From CAVOAK01 sp965217615 (lineage in GTDB: Bacteria; Pseudomonadota; Alphaproteobacteria; UBA8366; CAVOAK01): a DNA stretch of 64,000 bases. Position numbers and translations under genes: made by a program. A model generated the notes under the pieces. That model made no database searches, was not told the origin of the DNA, and was given only the letters and a program-made list of their open reading frames with translations. Shown in pieces: positions 1 to 9,065 of the stretch (its first letter is position 1; each line of letters starts with the position of its first letter). Location of the stretch: the NCBI GenBank assembly GCA_965217615.1, contig CBDCIT010000018.1, forward strand, positions 62,001-126,000, in the 5' to 3' direction.

Positions 1-87
1 GTCGAAGCTCTAGTCCGGCGTCGCGATCGACCACGCCAGTTCCGCGTGTTACCTAATTTATTGATGTTGTGAGTGTCTGCTATCGGA

Positions 88-210
88 AATGTCCCCTTCT
101 GGCTAAGAGCGGACGTTTTTCACGCGCCTCTCCAGAGTCCGCTTTCCACCCGAAAGCGGTCAAACGGTAGCGGCTACTGGAACGTCCGATTATGACCCAT
201 AGCGGACGTT
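88..210. repeat. Pair of GTCCGC-type intergenic palindromes
   Basis: Two hairpin units lie here. The first (about 88-116) is imperfect. The second (181-210) pairs AACGTCCG at its left end with CGGACGTT at its right end around a TATGACCCAT-like centre. Closely similar units recur at 5472-5501, 6875-6904 and 6921-6950, always between genes. No coding potential is seen in 1-282 otherwise. Confidence 0.7.
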
Positions 211-282
211 CCATGGGTTGCAAGTTCAGGGTCGAATATTCAGTGTCTTGAATATGTGAACTGGTTCACAGATGAGATCGCA

Positions 283-1676
283 GGTTGTGTCTCGAAAGTG
301 GTGGAAATTGGTTTTGGCGCCTCTCCGAGCGGGCTGAGTTTTGCGGCGGTCAGACCGCGCGGTCAAGGGTTTCGTCGGCGATTAGCTGATCGAGGGTTTC
401 CCATCCATCGACTTTGCGCATCTGGATTTGGCCGGAAGCGAGGAGCGCCCAGAGGAGCATCGGCACTGTTTCGGGACACGGCAGCACGGTCTGTGTTTTG
501 ATCCGGCGCTTGAACTCCTCGTTGAGACGCTCAATGGCGTTGGTCGTTCGGGCTGATTTCCATTGGCTCTTGGACAGGCGCGTGAAGGTAAAGAGCTTGT
601 CGCCCGCTTCTGCGAGGCTGTCCGCGACGGCCCTGCATTTCAGCCGCCACTTGCGGACAAACGCCTTGCGGCGGGTTTCCACCTCGGAGGCAGTGTCGGC
701 ATAGATCATATCGCGGTAATCTTCGCTCAGCTCGTCATGCATGTGTTTGGGAGCATGACCCAGAAGGTTGCGGTGCTTGTGCACGGTGCAGCGTTGAACG
801 GGAAGGTCATCGCCCCAAAGCGCCGACAGAGCCGCCTCCAGTCCCGGCGCGCCATCGACGATGACAAACCCGGGCCGTTTCAGTCCACGCGCATCAAGGT
901 CGTCGAGGAACTGGCGCCACGCCGCCTGGCTTTCTCCGCCCATATTCCCGATCGAAAGCAAGACCTTCTGGCCATCCCGGCGCACCCCTATAGCCGCGAG
1001 AACCGAGATGTTGGTGGCCTTGCGATCCAGTCGGGTCTTGATCACAGTGCCGTCAAGGATCAGCCGAACGATATCCTCATCCGCGAGGCCACGGCTGCAC
1101 CAGGCGTCCCAATCGACCTTCACCTTGCGCCACGCCCGGCTCACAACGTCCTTGCTCACAGCACCCCGGAAGAGCCCGAACAGCGCGCGTTTCACCCGCC
1201 GCGTGTTGGTTCCGGACAGATACACCGAAGCGATCAGCGCCTCGGCCTTTCTGGTCAGCCGCTGGTAGCGCGGCAGCGCCCGCGAACGCCATTCCGACGC
1301 CCGACCGTCTTCCTCAACGATCCGTGCACGCGGCACGCTCACCCTCTCGGTCCCGAATGTCCCCGTCAGTTGCCGCTCCCGGTGCCCGTTCCGATACCCT
1401 TGCCGAAGCGCGTCCTCTCGACCGTATCGGCAGCGCCCGAGAAACTGCGCAAGTTCCTCCTCAAAAACGGCCTCGATCGTGGATCTGATGTTCTCCCGCA
1501 GCCGGTCCTCGAGCGGATCATAGCCGGCGTCATTGGCCAGTAGCGAAAGCGCCGAAGTCTCGGTAGTGTTCTTCATGGCGTGATCTCCTTGGCGGTGCTA
1601 GCCGCCGGTTGGGTGGTTGTCTTGTCACCCGGAGATTACGCCATCCTCAAATTTCCACCACTTTCGAGACACAGCC
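283..1676 (-). mobile_element. IS256-family insertion sequence, copy 1
   Basis: The element is 1394 bp. Its ends are imperfect inverted repeats: GGTTGTGTCTCGAAAGTGG on the left and the complement of GGCTGTGTCTCGAAAGTGG on the right. The 8-bp sequence AGATCGCA is present immediately outside both ends (275-282 and 1677-1684), which fits the 8-bp target duplication known for IS256. An almost identical copy lies at 35531-36927 in the opposite orientation. It sits between the palindromic repeats and the lipoprotein gene at 1748, so it may separate that gene from its promoter. Confidence 0.95.
350..1576 (-). CDS. IS256-family (mutator-like) transposase
   Basis: This 408-residue DDE transposase moves the surrounding element. 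The mutator-type core is complete: an N-terminal region with FLGRCRYGRE, a central stretch with LILDGTVIKTRLDRKA holding the first catalytic Asp, then FVIVDGAPGLEAAL with the second Asp, the QRCTVHKHRNLL motif, and TTNAIERLNEEFKRR carrying the last catalytic Glu. The length is normal for the family. It starts at ATG 1576 inside the right end and fills most of the element. The copy at 35.6 kb has the same protein with one-base insertions, so this one is the likely source of active enzyme. Confidence 0.95.
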   Translation of the reverse strand: MKNTTETSALSLLANDAGYDPLEDRLRENIRSTIEAVFEEELAQFLGRCRYGREDALRQGYRNGHRERQLTGTFGTERVSVPRARIVEEDGRASEWRSRALPRYQRLTRKAEALIASVYLSGTNTRRVKRALFGLFRGAVSKDVVSRAWRKVKVDWDAWCSRGLADEDIVRLILDGTVIKTRLDRKATNISVLAAIGVRRDGQKVLLSIGNMGGESQAAWRQFLDDLDARGLKRPGFVIVDGAPGLEAALSALWGDDLPVQRCTVHKHRNLLGHAPKHMHDELSEDYRDMIYADTASEVETRRKAFVRKWRLKCRAVADSLAEAGDKLFTFTRLSKSQWKSARTTNAIERLNEEFKRRIKTQTVLPCPETVPMLLWALLASGQIQMRKVDGWETLDQLIADETLDRAV

Positions 1677-1747
1677 AGATCGCATGTCGGACCTATTCTG
1701 ACTTTTGTGACCTCGCTTTGAACGGGTTCGTACGCAGGAGAGTAATT

Positions 1748-2524
1748 GTGGCACTCGGAAAAAGGTCGAAGGCGCAAGTCTTGCTGGTTGGGTCCTGGCT
1801 AGCGGCGCCTGTTTTGGTAACTGGTTGCGTCGCGGGTGATGTCTCAATTGAACCAGAGCGCAGGTCAACGGTTCGCAGTATTGCCGTTCATCCCATGGAA
1901 CCGCCACCGCTTGTAGTTCCGACAAGTTTCACAGCGGCCTCAGAGTTAGTTCGTGAGTGGAGCTATTTAGAGGTGCTTGGTGTACTCGTTGGCGGCGTGC
2001 TCTTTCTGACCCGCAGCGAAGAACTCAGTCAAGAGGCAAAGCTTTGGGAAAGCCACGCACAACTCTTGGAGGCGGAACAGGTTTGGCAACCGACATTAGT
2101 TGTCGCTCGGCAGGTTGAGGCTAGCCTCAAAGGCAAGAAACCTTACGAAGTCCATCTACACGTTTCGATGACAAAACTATTCAGCGGCGAGAAGCGAGGT
2201 CGGTTTGATCCCTACGGGCCAGTCCGAGCCTGGTTCAATGGCGATGAAGCGACCGAGCGCGCACGCAAATCCGATGTGGATGTTGTCGTGGAAGTGGGTG
2301 TATTGAATTATGAACTTGCCCAGGGGCTCTTCCTGATCGCAGTCGTCCTTCGCGCTGTCGATCCGGTGACAGGTGAAGTGTTGGCTCGAGCGCGAGCGTA
2401 CGCCACGCCTCATGCGCTTCCGATGGTTGAATTGTTCGAAGACGAGGCGCAAGCCTTCAAGGCGGTGTTTACCAGCACAACCAAACAATTGGCGGAGCAG
2501 GCGCTAAATCAGCTTGGCCTTTAG
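1748..2524 (+). CDS. Predicted outer-membrane or periplasmic lipoprotein, unknown function
   Basis: I chose the GTG at 1748 because AGGAG lies 7 bases upstream (1736-1740); the frame is open further upstream only through the IS256 end. The 258-residue product begins with a lysine/arginine-rich head and a hydrophobic stretch ending in the lipobox VTGC (Cys about residue 27), so it should be a type II signal-peptidase substrate. The mature part is mixed alpha/beta with no family I recognise. A region with HVSMTKLFSGEKRG and later LIAVVLRAVDPVTGEVLARARAY resembles periplasmic beta-rich lipoproteins. The next gene downstream is also a lipoprotein. The IS256 copy just upstream may affect expression. 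Confidence 0.7.
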   Translation: MALGKRSKAQVLLVGSWLAAPVLVTGCVAGDVSIEPERRSTVRSIAVHPMEPPPLVVPTSFTAASELVREWSYLEVLGVLVGGVLFLTRSEELSQEAKLWESHAQLLEAEQVWQPTLVVARQVEASLKGKKPYEVHLHVSMTKLFSGEKRGRFDPYGPVRAWFNGDEATERARKSDVDVVVEVGVLNYELAQGLFLIAVVLRAVDPVTGEVLARARAYATPHALPMVELFEDEAQAFKAVFTSTTKQLAEQALNQLGL

Positions 2525-3045
2525 CAATCGGTCTTCGTCTTATGACGGACTATCTTCGTGAGTCATTGAAATGTTGAAGATAGACATTCTAGACATCGAA
2601 GAACCAGTTATCCGGGTGGCCATTTCCGGTCTCGGAATCGTCCTGAGCGCGCTGATTGTCGGATGCGTCTATATACCACCTATTGGCGAGGACGATGCCG
2701 GCGTTGATCCGGCCAGTTTCAAAGTCTGCACTACGTTGCGCCAGGAGGTGCAGGGTGTTCTCGGCGATCCAATGATCGACGATGGACGGTTCATTGTCGA
2801 CGAGCTTGAAACTAGCAACGGCGGCTTTCTGCTCGTTGCGCAGGGCGGCGCTGGCTACATACCAATTGGCTTGAAGCGAACAAGGCTGCTCCTAGAGTTT
2901 GACGATGCAAACATCCTTCAGCGTGTTGAGATCGAAACCGCCAATCAGGTAGGCGTCCACGGTGAAGTGGTTTCCGACGAGAAACCGCTCCCGGAACTCC
3001 AGCTGTTGGGCGCGCTGGTGCCCTTCAAAGACGTATCCTGGCTAA

Positions 3046-4492
3046 ACAGCCCGTTGATTAAGTCGGCGCCGTCTGATTCTCTGGTTCCCTGATTTGCAGG
3101 GGGGTTTGCCGATGGCGATGGGACGGCAGAAGGCTGGTCAGGGGGATCTGATGGTGAGCTGGTCGGAGATGCCGCGCTCTCCGGGTCATGTGTTTTATGA
3201 CCGCTTGCAGTCGGTGCTGATCGAGGGCGGCTTTGACGCCTTTGCCGAGGCGAGCTGCCGGCCTTATTACGCGGCCCGGATGGGCGCGCCCTCGGTGCCG
3301 CCCGGGCGCTATTTCCGGATGCACCTGGTGGGCTACTTCGAGGGCATCGACAGCGAGCGCGGTCTGGAGTGGCGCTGCTCGGACTCGCTTTCGCTGCGGG
3401 CGTTCCTGCGACTGGGGAGCCGTGATCGGGTACCCGGACCATTCCTGGCTGTCACGGAGCCGCACGCGCCTGCCCCATGAAGTCCACGCGACGGTCTTCG
3501 ACTGGGTTCTGGTGCTGATCGCCGAGGCGGGGCTGATCAAGGGCGAGCGCATCGGCGTCGATGCCTCGACCATGGAGGCCAACGCGGCGCTGCGAAACAT
3601 CGTGCGGCGCGCCAACGGCGAAGGCTACCGGGAGATGCTGGAGCGCCTGGCCCGGGAAAGCGGCGTCGAGACACCCACGGCCGAGGATCTGGCGCGTCTG
3701 GAGCGGAAGCGCAAGGGCAAGAAGCTTTCCAACACGGATTGGGTTTCGAAGAGCGACCCCGAGGCCAAGATCGCCAAGATGAAGGACGGCACGACGCATC
3801 TGGCCTACAAGCCCGAGCACGCGGTGGATCTGGACACCGGCGCGGTGGTGGCGGCCGAGCTGCACCCGGCCGATGAGGGCGACACCACGACGCTTTCCAA
3901 GACCCTGGCGAAGGCCGAGGCAAACCTCGGGGCGGTGGATGCGGCACCGACGGCGGAGGACCCGGCCGAATGCGTCGCCGACAAAGGTTATCACTCACGG
4001 GCGGTCTTGAGGGCTCTGGACGACAGTCCCTGGAAGACCCGGATCGCGGCGCCCAAGCAGACCGGCTTTTCGCGCTGGCACGGTGATGAGGCGGCGCGGC
4101 GCGCGGTCACCAACAACCGTGCGCGGCTCAAGTCCGGGGTCGCCCGCGAGGCCTTCAAGCTGCGCGCCGAGATCGTCGAGCGCTGCTTTGCCCACAACCT
4201 CGATCGTGGCGGCATGCGACGAACCTGGCTGCGCGAGCGAGAGAATGTGCACAAGCGATACCTGCTCCACGTCGCCGGCCACAATCTATCGTTACTGATG
4301 CGCCAGCTCATCGGCGCCGGCACCCCGCGGGAGGCCGTGGCGGGCGGATATGGCGGTATTTTCGTTCTGCTCACGCCCACCGGGGCCATGCTGGTGGCAC
4401 GGGGGGTCTCGCAAAGCGGCCAGTCGGCTTTTGCCGCCGCATTCCTCATCTGGGAGTGAGAGCCGGAAAAAGCCACTTAATCAATGGGCTGT
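3046..4492 (+). mobile_element. IS1182-like insertion sequence, copy 1
   Basis: The element is 1447 bp with ends ACAGCCCGTTGATTAAGT and ACTTAATCAATGGGCTGT, nearly perfect inverted repeats. The flanking AA on both sides fits a 2-bp target duplication, and removing the element plus one AA restores the host reading frame. A second copy at 39741-41190 is almost identical. They differ in a G tract before the transposase start (six G here, twelve there) and an extra C here in the transposase. The family assignment (IS1182 within the IS4/IS5 superfamily) rests on protein style and is less certain than the boundaries. Confidence 0.85.
3112..4459 (+). pseudogene. IS1182-like transposase, frameshifted copy
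   Basis: Compared with the intact copy at 39811-41157 this one has an extra C in the run at 3433-3435, which moves translation to another frame after the SRDRVP region. Everything after the shift (DWVLVLIAEAGLIKGERIGV, CVADKGYHSRAVLRALDD, LDRGGMRRTWLRERENVHKR) is intact in the second frame. The N-terminal half alone stops at 3480. The product is therefore probably inactive, although transposases of this superfamily are sometimes made by frameshifting; here the intact twin argues for simple damage. Confidence 0.85.
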
Positions 4493-5471
4493 AAAGGGAC
4501 CGCCGACATACTCAGCCGCCAAATTCTCAGCGAAGGGCGACCTACTCGCGTTGTCTGACCAGGGCGGTCAGGTCTTCTTGGTAAACTTTGCGTCCGGGAC
4601 GATCAAGCGCATATCGCCGGACGGGTTCGATCCAGATGGCTACGTCATTTCCATAGCCTTCTCGCCAGATGGTGATTTACTGGCCGTGCAGGCACGGACC
4701 ATCCGAATTCTTGATTTAAAAACCCACAGGCAGACAGTTCTGTACGAAGGACATGGCAACGCGAACTTCTGGGAAACCAAAGGGGCAAATGCCATGTCGT
4801 TTTCGCCGTCCGGCGAGATGATCGCGAGCGTTGGTACGGACGGCAATGTGAAAATTTGGGATACGTCAACGGACGCGAAATCGCCTCTTGGTTTGCGCAT
4901 AATGAAGGCGCTTATGATGTCGTCTTTTCTACCGACGGCAACATCCTGGCAACCGCAGGGCGTGACGGATTTGTAAGGTTGTGGAATACGACGACTGGCG
5001 ATGAACTCGGCGTCATCAACAGGAATGGCAAGCTGGCTTTTTCCGATGACGGGAAGCTACTGGCAATTGCTTCCAGTGCCCGTGCGGAGCTGTGGCGCGT
5101 AGGGGAGGTCGGATCGGATGGATCCCTAGGCCAAACGCTCGCTGAAGACGAGCCGATGGACATGACGGTCCTGCCATTCGATTTCCATCATCGCGGCTTT
5201 TGACTGTCTCTGATTTCACCTTCGCCGAGCTTCGCGCCAGGAGGAAGAAGGCTCCTCCTCAACTTAGGAGCCGCTGTGATTTGGGACTGGGCCGAGTCGC
5301 AGAAAACCCCGCTTTCAATACCAGAAGGTGGAGCTTTCCTCGCCTTTGACCCCAAGGGACGGACGATGGCGACATGGAGTCCAGATGGGATACGCCTCTG
5401 GAAGCTACCGTGAGAGCAATCGACTAGAGATCGGTGAGAAACAGGGTCACAGTCTGATGAGCGGGAACATT

Positions 5472-5501
5472 TATGTCCGCTTATGGCTACTAGCGGACCA
5501 T
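5472..5501. repeat. GTCCGC-type intergenic palindrome
   Basis: ATGTCCGCTTATGGC and the complementary TAGCGGACCAT arms form a hairpin (GTCCGC 5475-5480 with GCGGAC 5493-5498). A further GCGGAC-containing arm occurs near 5585. The region between the WD40 pseudogene and the NTF2-like gene (5414-5604) holds no gene. Confidence 0.65.
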
Positions 5502-5604
5502 CACCCGCCTAATGATCTGTTTCACTTTCCCCCCAATACCGGACGTTTTTAACGAACCGCTCGCACTTCCACTAATGATTCAAAGCGGACACTGGCGTGG
5601 CAAT

Positions 5605-6027
5605 TTACAGTACCGCCCTGAACTTCCGCTTTGCGATGCGCCAACCCTCCTCCGTCCGCACGAACGTGTCCTCCGACTCGCAGAAGCGGGAGAGTTCAAC
5701 CGATGTCACCTTCCCGTCATCTACGTCGGCTTTTTTGTGGCGATACATCATCCAGTAAGATGTCGCCGCGGCATTGTCGGCATCGATCACGGTCACGAGA
5801 ATGTTGGTGATCACGCAGCGCATGAAAAGATCACCGATATTTGCTTTCATATCCGCAACATTCGCTTCGCTGCCCACAACTGGTTCTTTGTCACCATTTT
5901 TGAAGACGACGTCGGGGGTAAAGAGGGCAACGTACTTTTCGAACTCCTGCATGTCGCCGTGAGGCCGGCTTTGCATCAAAACCTTGGCGCATTCGCGCTC
6001 AATCGCATGCACCTGGTCGACATCCAT
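5605..6027 (-). CDS. NTF2-like (SnoaL-type) protein, paralogue 1
   Basis: This is a small alpha+beta cone-fold protein of about 140 residues; members act as hydratases, isomerases or ligand-binding proteins. I start at ATG 6027 because GAGGTGG stands 5 bases upstream; the frame is open for 32 more codons. Typical signatures are FEKYVALFTPDVVFKNGDKE near residue 35, a central IDADNAAATSYWMMYR strand and the C-terminal RTEEGWRIAKRKFR. It is related to the proteins at 34541-35041 and 41202-41636, which share the FTPD, VID and EGW.I..R blocks. The substrate cannot be told from sequence. It is divergent to the SDR gene at 6116, so the two may share a control region. Confidence 0.75.
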   Translation of the reverse strand: MDVDQVHAIERECAKVLMQSRPHGDMQEFEKYVALFTPDVVFKNGDKEPVVGSEANVADMKANIGDLFMRCVITNILVTVIDADNAAATSYWMMYRHKKADVDDGKVTSVELSRFCESEDTFVRTEEGWRIAKRKFRAVL

Positions 6028-6115
6028 GGCACCACCTCGCGTTCTGTTTCTCGCGTGAGGATTTTTGTCTAGGCTATGACTTATTACTCCGACAACAATA
6101 CGACCGGAGCGAGAC

Positions 6116-6802
6116 ATGTCCACGGCCCTGATTACAGGATGCGATTACGGCATCGGCTTTGAATTTGCCCAGCAGTACGCAAACGACGGTTGGGCTGTGC
6201 ATGCCACCTGCCTGAATTATGAGAATAGAGAGAAACTCGCCCTACTCTGTGACAATGTGAATTTCCACCTCCTTGATGTTTCGGATCAAGCAGCGGTGAA
6301 GTCATTTGCTGATAGATTACAAGGAACCGCAATAGACCTGTTCATTAATAATGCAGCAACATTTGCAGCGGACGGCAACGGTCCACTGATGCTCCCTGAT
6401 ATGGATGAATTTACGCGCGTCATGCGTGTCAACGCAGTAGCACCGGTCTATATCGCCGAAGCCTTGGTCAATCAGGTTGCCATCAGCGAGCGTAAACTAA
6501 TGGTATTCATAGGCACACAATCCGGCTCCATTGGCGACAACAGTTCCGGTGGACATTACGCCTATCGCTGCAGCAAAGCGGCGCTCAATATGGCAGTGAA
6601 AAGCATATCTATCGAATTTGGAAAACTCGGCATCATCGCGATAGTCCTTCACCCGGGGTCGGTCGCAACGGAGACCCGCACCGGCGGCACCGGGATCCCG
6701 GTGGACGAGAGTGTATCGGGTATGCGCAATGTCATAGATTCGCTCACACCAAATATGGCAGGCACCTTTCAGCGCTACGACGGCGGTACCATCGAGTGGT
6801 AG
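6116..6802 (+). CDS. Short-chain dehydrogenase/reductase
   Basis: The 228-residue protein is a cytosolic NAD(P)-dependent oxidoreductase of the classical SDR fold. The cofactor loop is TGCDYGIG at residues 8-15, the stabilising motif is INNAA, and the catalytic Tyr and Lys occur as YRCSK with the upstream Ser in GTQSGS. PGSVATETR follows at the usual place. It resembles C-factor/CsgA-like SDRs in length. The start at ATG 6116 places the first strand two residues in, as is normal. Its substrate is unknown; the divergent neighbour is an NTF2-like protein, a combination often seen in small-molecule catabolism, but no pathway is evident. Confidence 0.85.
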   Translation: MSTALITGCDYGIGFEFAQQYANDGWAVHATCLNYENREKLALLCDNVNFHLLDVSDQAAVKSFADRLQGTAIDLFINNAATFAADGNGPLMLPDMDEFTRVMRVNAVAPVYIAEALVNQVAISERKLMVFIGTQSGSIGDNSSGGHYAYRCSKAALNMAVKSISIEFGKLGIIAIVLHPGSVATETRTGGTGIPVDESVSGMRNVIDSLTPNMAGTFQRYDGGTIEW

Positions 6803-6874
6803 ATATCGAATAAATGCAAACGGCCTCCATACATATGCTGGCCACCATTTATCGAGAGGGTAGATCCAGTGATG

Positions 6875-6950
6875 AAATGTCCGCTTTTGGCTATTAGCGG
6901 ACCATCATAGTGAAGTCAGACAACGTCCGCTTTTGACCCTAAGCGGACAT
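6875..6950. repeat. Two GTCCGC-type intergenic palindromes in tandem
   Basis: Unit one pairs GTCCGC (6879-6884) with GCGGAC (6897-6902) around TTTTGGCTATTA. Unit two pairs GTCCGC (6925-6930) with GCGGAC (6943-6948) around TTTTGACCCTAA. They occupy the gap between the SDR and aldo/keto reductase genes (6803-7082), which has no other feature. Similar units occur at 88-210 and 5472-5501. Confidence 0.75.
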
Positions 6951-7082
6951 TCACGATGCTGCGCTGGCGCGCCGCCAAAGAAACGCGCTATCGAGTGATC
7001 CTTGGGATTTGGTGATCCGCCGGAGGAATTGGGCGTTATCAAATGCGGCAATTCTTGGTGGAGCAGCTCCGACTGACGCAGG

Positions 7083-8060
7083 CTACGGTAGTGTTCCTCC
7101 CGCGGTTACGCCGGGTTGGGCCAAACGGTCGATCTGCGCAAGCATATCCACACTCAATGTGAAGGTCTCGGCATCCGCATTCTCTTGCAGATGCGTCGCC
7201 CGGCGAGTGCCTGGAATTGGAATGATGTCCGGCCCCTGATGCAGCAGCCATGAAAGCGTAAGTTGCGCCAGGGTTGCGTCGATTTCGTGCGCCAGGTCCA
7301 ATAGCGGTGCAAAGCGAATTTGGTTGGCAGTCAAGTTTTCTCCGGCAAACTGTGGGACGATCTGGCGAAAATCACCTTCTGCAGGTGCGTTCATTGCCCC
7401 AGCCAGGAAGCCCCTCCCCAATGGCGACCAGGCGACCAGCGAAATACCGAGCTCGCGCAAACACGGCAGTAACTCCGCCTCGGCTTCGCGGTACCACAGG
7501 GAGTATTCAAACTGGACTGCAGCAATCGGATGGACGCCATGCGCCCGGCGCGTCTGTTCAGCGCTTACGTTGCTCAGGCCGAGATGGGCGACCTTGCCGG
7601 TGCCGACAGCTTCTGCCATAGCGCCGACGGTGTCCTCGATCGGAACGGCCGGATCCGGAAAGTGAAAATATAACAGGTCGATGGTATCGATACCGAGCCT
7701 GCGGAGGCTAGCGTCGATGGCTCTCGACACATAATCCGGCCTGCCATTGACCAAGAACGACCCCCCCCATCCGGCCCGGGATTTCCTTCCCTCTTCATTT
7801 TCGTCGAACACGATACCGAATTTGGTGGCGACGAACGCCTTGCCGTCATGTTGCGCGAGCGCCCGGCCGACACGTTCCTCGTTGTGGCCCTTGCCATAGG
7901 TATCGGCGGTGTCGATCATCATGCCCAGGTTCATCGCCTCGGCGATCGTCGCAGCGCCCTGTGCATCATCCGACTGGCCATAAAGGCCTTCAAGGACCAT
8001 GGCGCCATAACCGAGCGCGGCGACCGATGGCCCGTTTTTTCCCAAGTTGCGTTTTTCTAT
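7083..8060 (-). CDS. Aldo/keto reductase with a probable ATA start
   Basis: This is an NADPH-dependent TIM-barrel oxidoreductase (AKR), acting in the cytosol on an unknown carbonyl. Catalytic residues are visible: DTADTYGKG (Asp, Tyr), the Lys in VATKFG, and YFHFPDP in place of the usual LHR-type segment. Cofactor residues follow in PIPGTRRATHLQEN. Family members begin M-E-K-R-x-L-G-K-N-G. Here the matching codons read ATA GAA AAA CGC AAC TTG GGA, with AGGGAGG exactly 6 bases before the ATA (8058-8060) and a TAA just upstream. The only standard start is TTG 8045, which lacks a ribosome site. Either ATA is used or an ATG has been lost and expression is weak. Confidence 0.8.
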   Translation of the reverse strand: MEKRNLGKNGPSVAALGYGAMVLEGLYGQSDDAQGAATIAEAMNLGMMIDTADTYGKGHNEERVGRALAQHDGKAFVATKFGIVFDENEEGRKSRAGWGGSFLVNGRPDYVSRAIDASLRRLGIDTIDLLYFHFPDPAVPIEDTVGAMAEAVGTGKVAHLGLSNVSAEQTRRAHGVHPIAAVQFEYSLWYREAEAELLPCLRELGISLVAWSPLGRGFLAGAMNAPAEGDFRQIVPQFAGENLTANQIRFAPLLDLAHEIDATLAQLTLSWLLHQGPDIIPIPGTRRATHLQENADAETFTLSVDMLAQIDRLAQPGVTAGGTLP

Positions 8061-8336
8061 GGCATGCCTCCCTTAGTCTTTCCGCCGCCTGCACTCCGAA
8101 AATGTAACATAAGACGGATGCCGCCATCCTCGTCCAGCACAGCACCCGCGACGAAGCCATCGCGCAATGCCGACGAGCATCGCCTATATCACTGCATAAC
8201 CTTTACCGCGGAACGTCGCCGAGTTCCGCGCTTTCGCGGATTATGGGGTTGATTTCGCTGGTAGAGAGACCGTCTCTTAGACGCGATATGCGTCAATTCG
8301 GGAAGTCACCGTTCAGCGCTCGCCCCCTCCAAAGGG

Positions 8337-8951
8337 CTATGTCTTGGCTACAGTACCGGCGTTGTGTCCATCTTTCGGACCCATGGCATCGCCCGCCATT
8401 GCCCGCGCTGCCTCGCAAATTTCGTCCGCCAGTGCCGTATCATCGACCGTCCGCGCCAACACCATGGCGCCAACACAAGTCGCGGCAGTTGCCAAACCCT
8501 GCTGTCGCGCGGACACCCCATTCCTTGCGCCGAGGCAACCTTCAAAAATGCCGACCATCACCTCGAGGACCTCTTGGTAGGCGGCTCTGACCGCAGGGCC
8601 AGCTCGGGCGACGTCAGATGGCAAGGCCATGAGTGGGCAATGGCCGTCCAAATCTTTCAGATGTTGCCGGGACACGTATCTATCGAGCAATTGCCGCGCA
8701 AGTTCGGATCCGCATTGCGACAAGTCTTTTGGGGCTTCCGCTTGTCGCTCTGACGCAAAAGCCGCCAATGTCTCGGCATAAAGATCATCTTTTGTCTTGA
8801 AGTGATTGTAAAACCCACCACGGGTTAATCCCGCAGCAGCCATCACGTCGTCGATGGAAACTTCACTAAATCCACGTCGGTTAAATAGTTGGCGCGCACA
8901 TTTTACGATGCGTGCACGAGTCCGTGGCTTGTGTTCGGGCGGATAGGGCAT
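8337..8951 (-). CDS. TetR/AcrR-family repressor
   Basis: The 204-residue protein is a one-component transcription regulator. The N-terminal helix-turn-helix is clear (ARQLFNRRGFSEVSIDDV, then AAAGLTRGGFYNHFKTKDDL, residues about 18-60). The C-terminal ligand domain includes HCPLMALPSDVARAGPAVR. AAGGAGGT stands before ATG 8951. It is transcribed divergently from the glutathione S-transferase at 9066, and the gap holds a 22-bp inverted repeat. By the usual TetR arrangement it should repress itself and the GST gene and be released by a small electrophile or hydrophobic ligand. Confidence 0.88.
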   Translation of the reverse strand: MPYPPEHKPRTRARIVKCARQLFNRRGFSEVSIDDVMAAAGLTRGGFYNHFKTKDDLYAETLAAFASERQAEAPKDLSQCGSELARQLLDRYVSRQHLKDLDGHCPLMALPSDVARAGPAVRAAYQEVLEVMVGIFEGCLGARNGVSARQQGLATAATCVGAMVLARTVDDTALADEICEAARAMAGDAMGPKDGHNAGTVAKT

Positions 8952-8991
8952 GCGCGGACCTCCTTGGTTTTGACCAGCTTATACCTTACAT

Positions 8992-9013
8992 AAATATGTT
9001 CATAATCATATTT
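8992..9013. promoter_or_regulatory. Candidate TetR operator
   Basis: AAATATG and CATATTT form 7-bp inverted arms separated by 8 bases, in the AT-rich gap between the divergent TetR and GST genes. Position and symmetry fit a TetR-dimer site overlapping both promoters. This is inferred from position; no consensus was compared. Confidence 0.5.
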
Positions 9014-9065
9014 TAAATTTGGTTCAGGCTCTGGCAACGATGAAAATCATTGTGAGGAGTCGATC

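Larger units (their letters stand above)
2571..5413 (+). pseudogene. Lipoprotein with C-terminal WD40 repeats, split by an IS and frameshifted
   Basis: The 5' part (2571-3045) codes for a membrane-anchored start with lipobox LIVGC (Cys 32) and a BamE-like stretch (VLGDPMIDDGRF, RTRLLLEFDD). An IS1182-like element interrupts it. Removing the element and one AA target copy (3046-4494, exactly 483 codons) restores the frame as VSWLKGPPTYSAAKFSAKGD and leads straight into WD40 repeats: AFSPDGDLLAV, SFSPSGEMIASVGTDG, VFSTDGNILATAGRDG, AFSDDGKLLAIAS and a last SPDGIRLWKLP before TGA 5411-5413. Besides the insertion there is a one-base loss near 4870 and another shift between about 5190 and 5300. 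The original protein was probably a lipoprotein carrying a beta-propeller; its ligand is unknown. Confidence 0.75.

Noticed and set aside
563..1543. Long plus-strand frame antisense to the IS256 transposase
   Set aside because: It mirrors the transposase codons, has no ribosome site and recurs antisense to the second copy.
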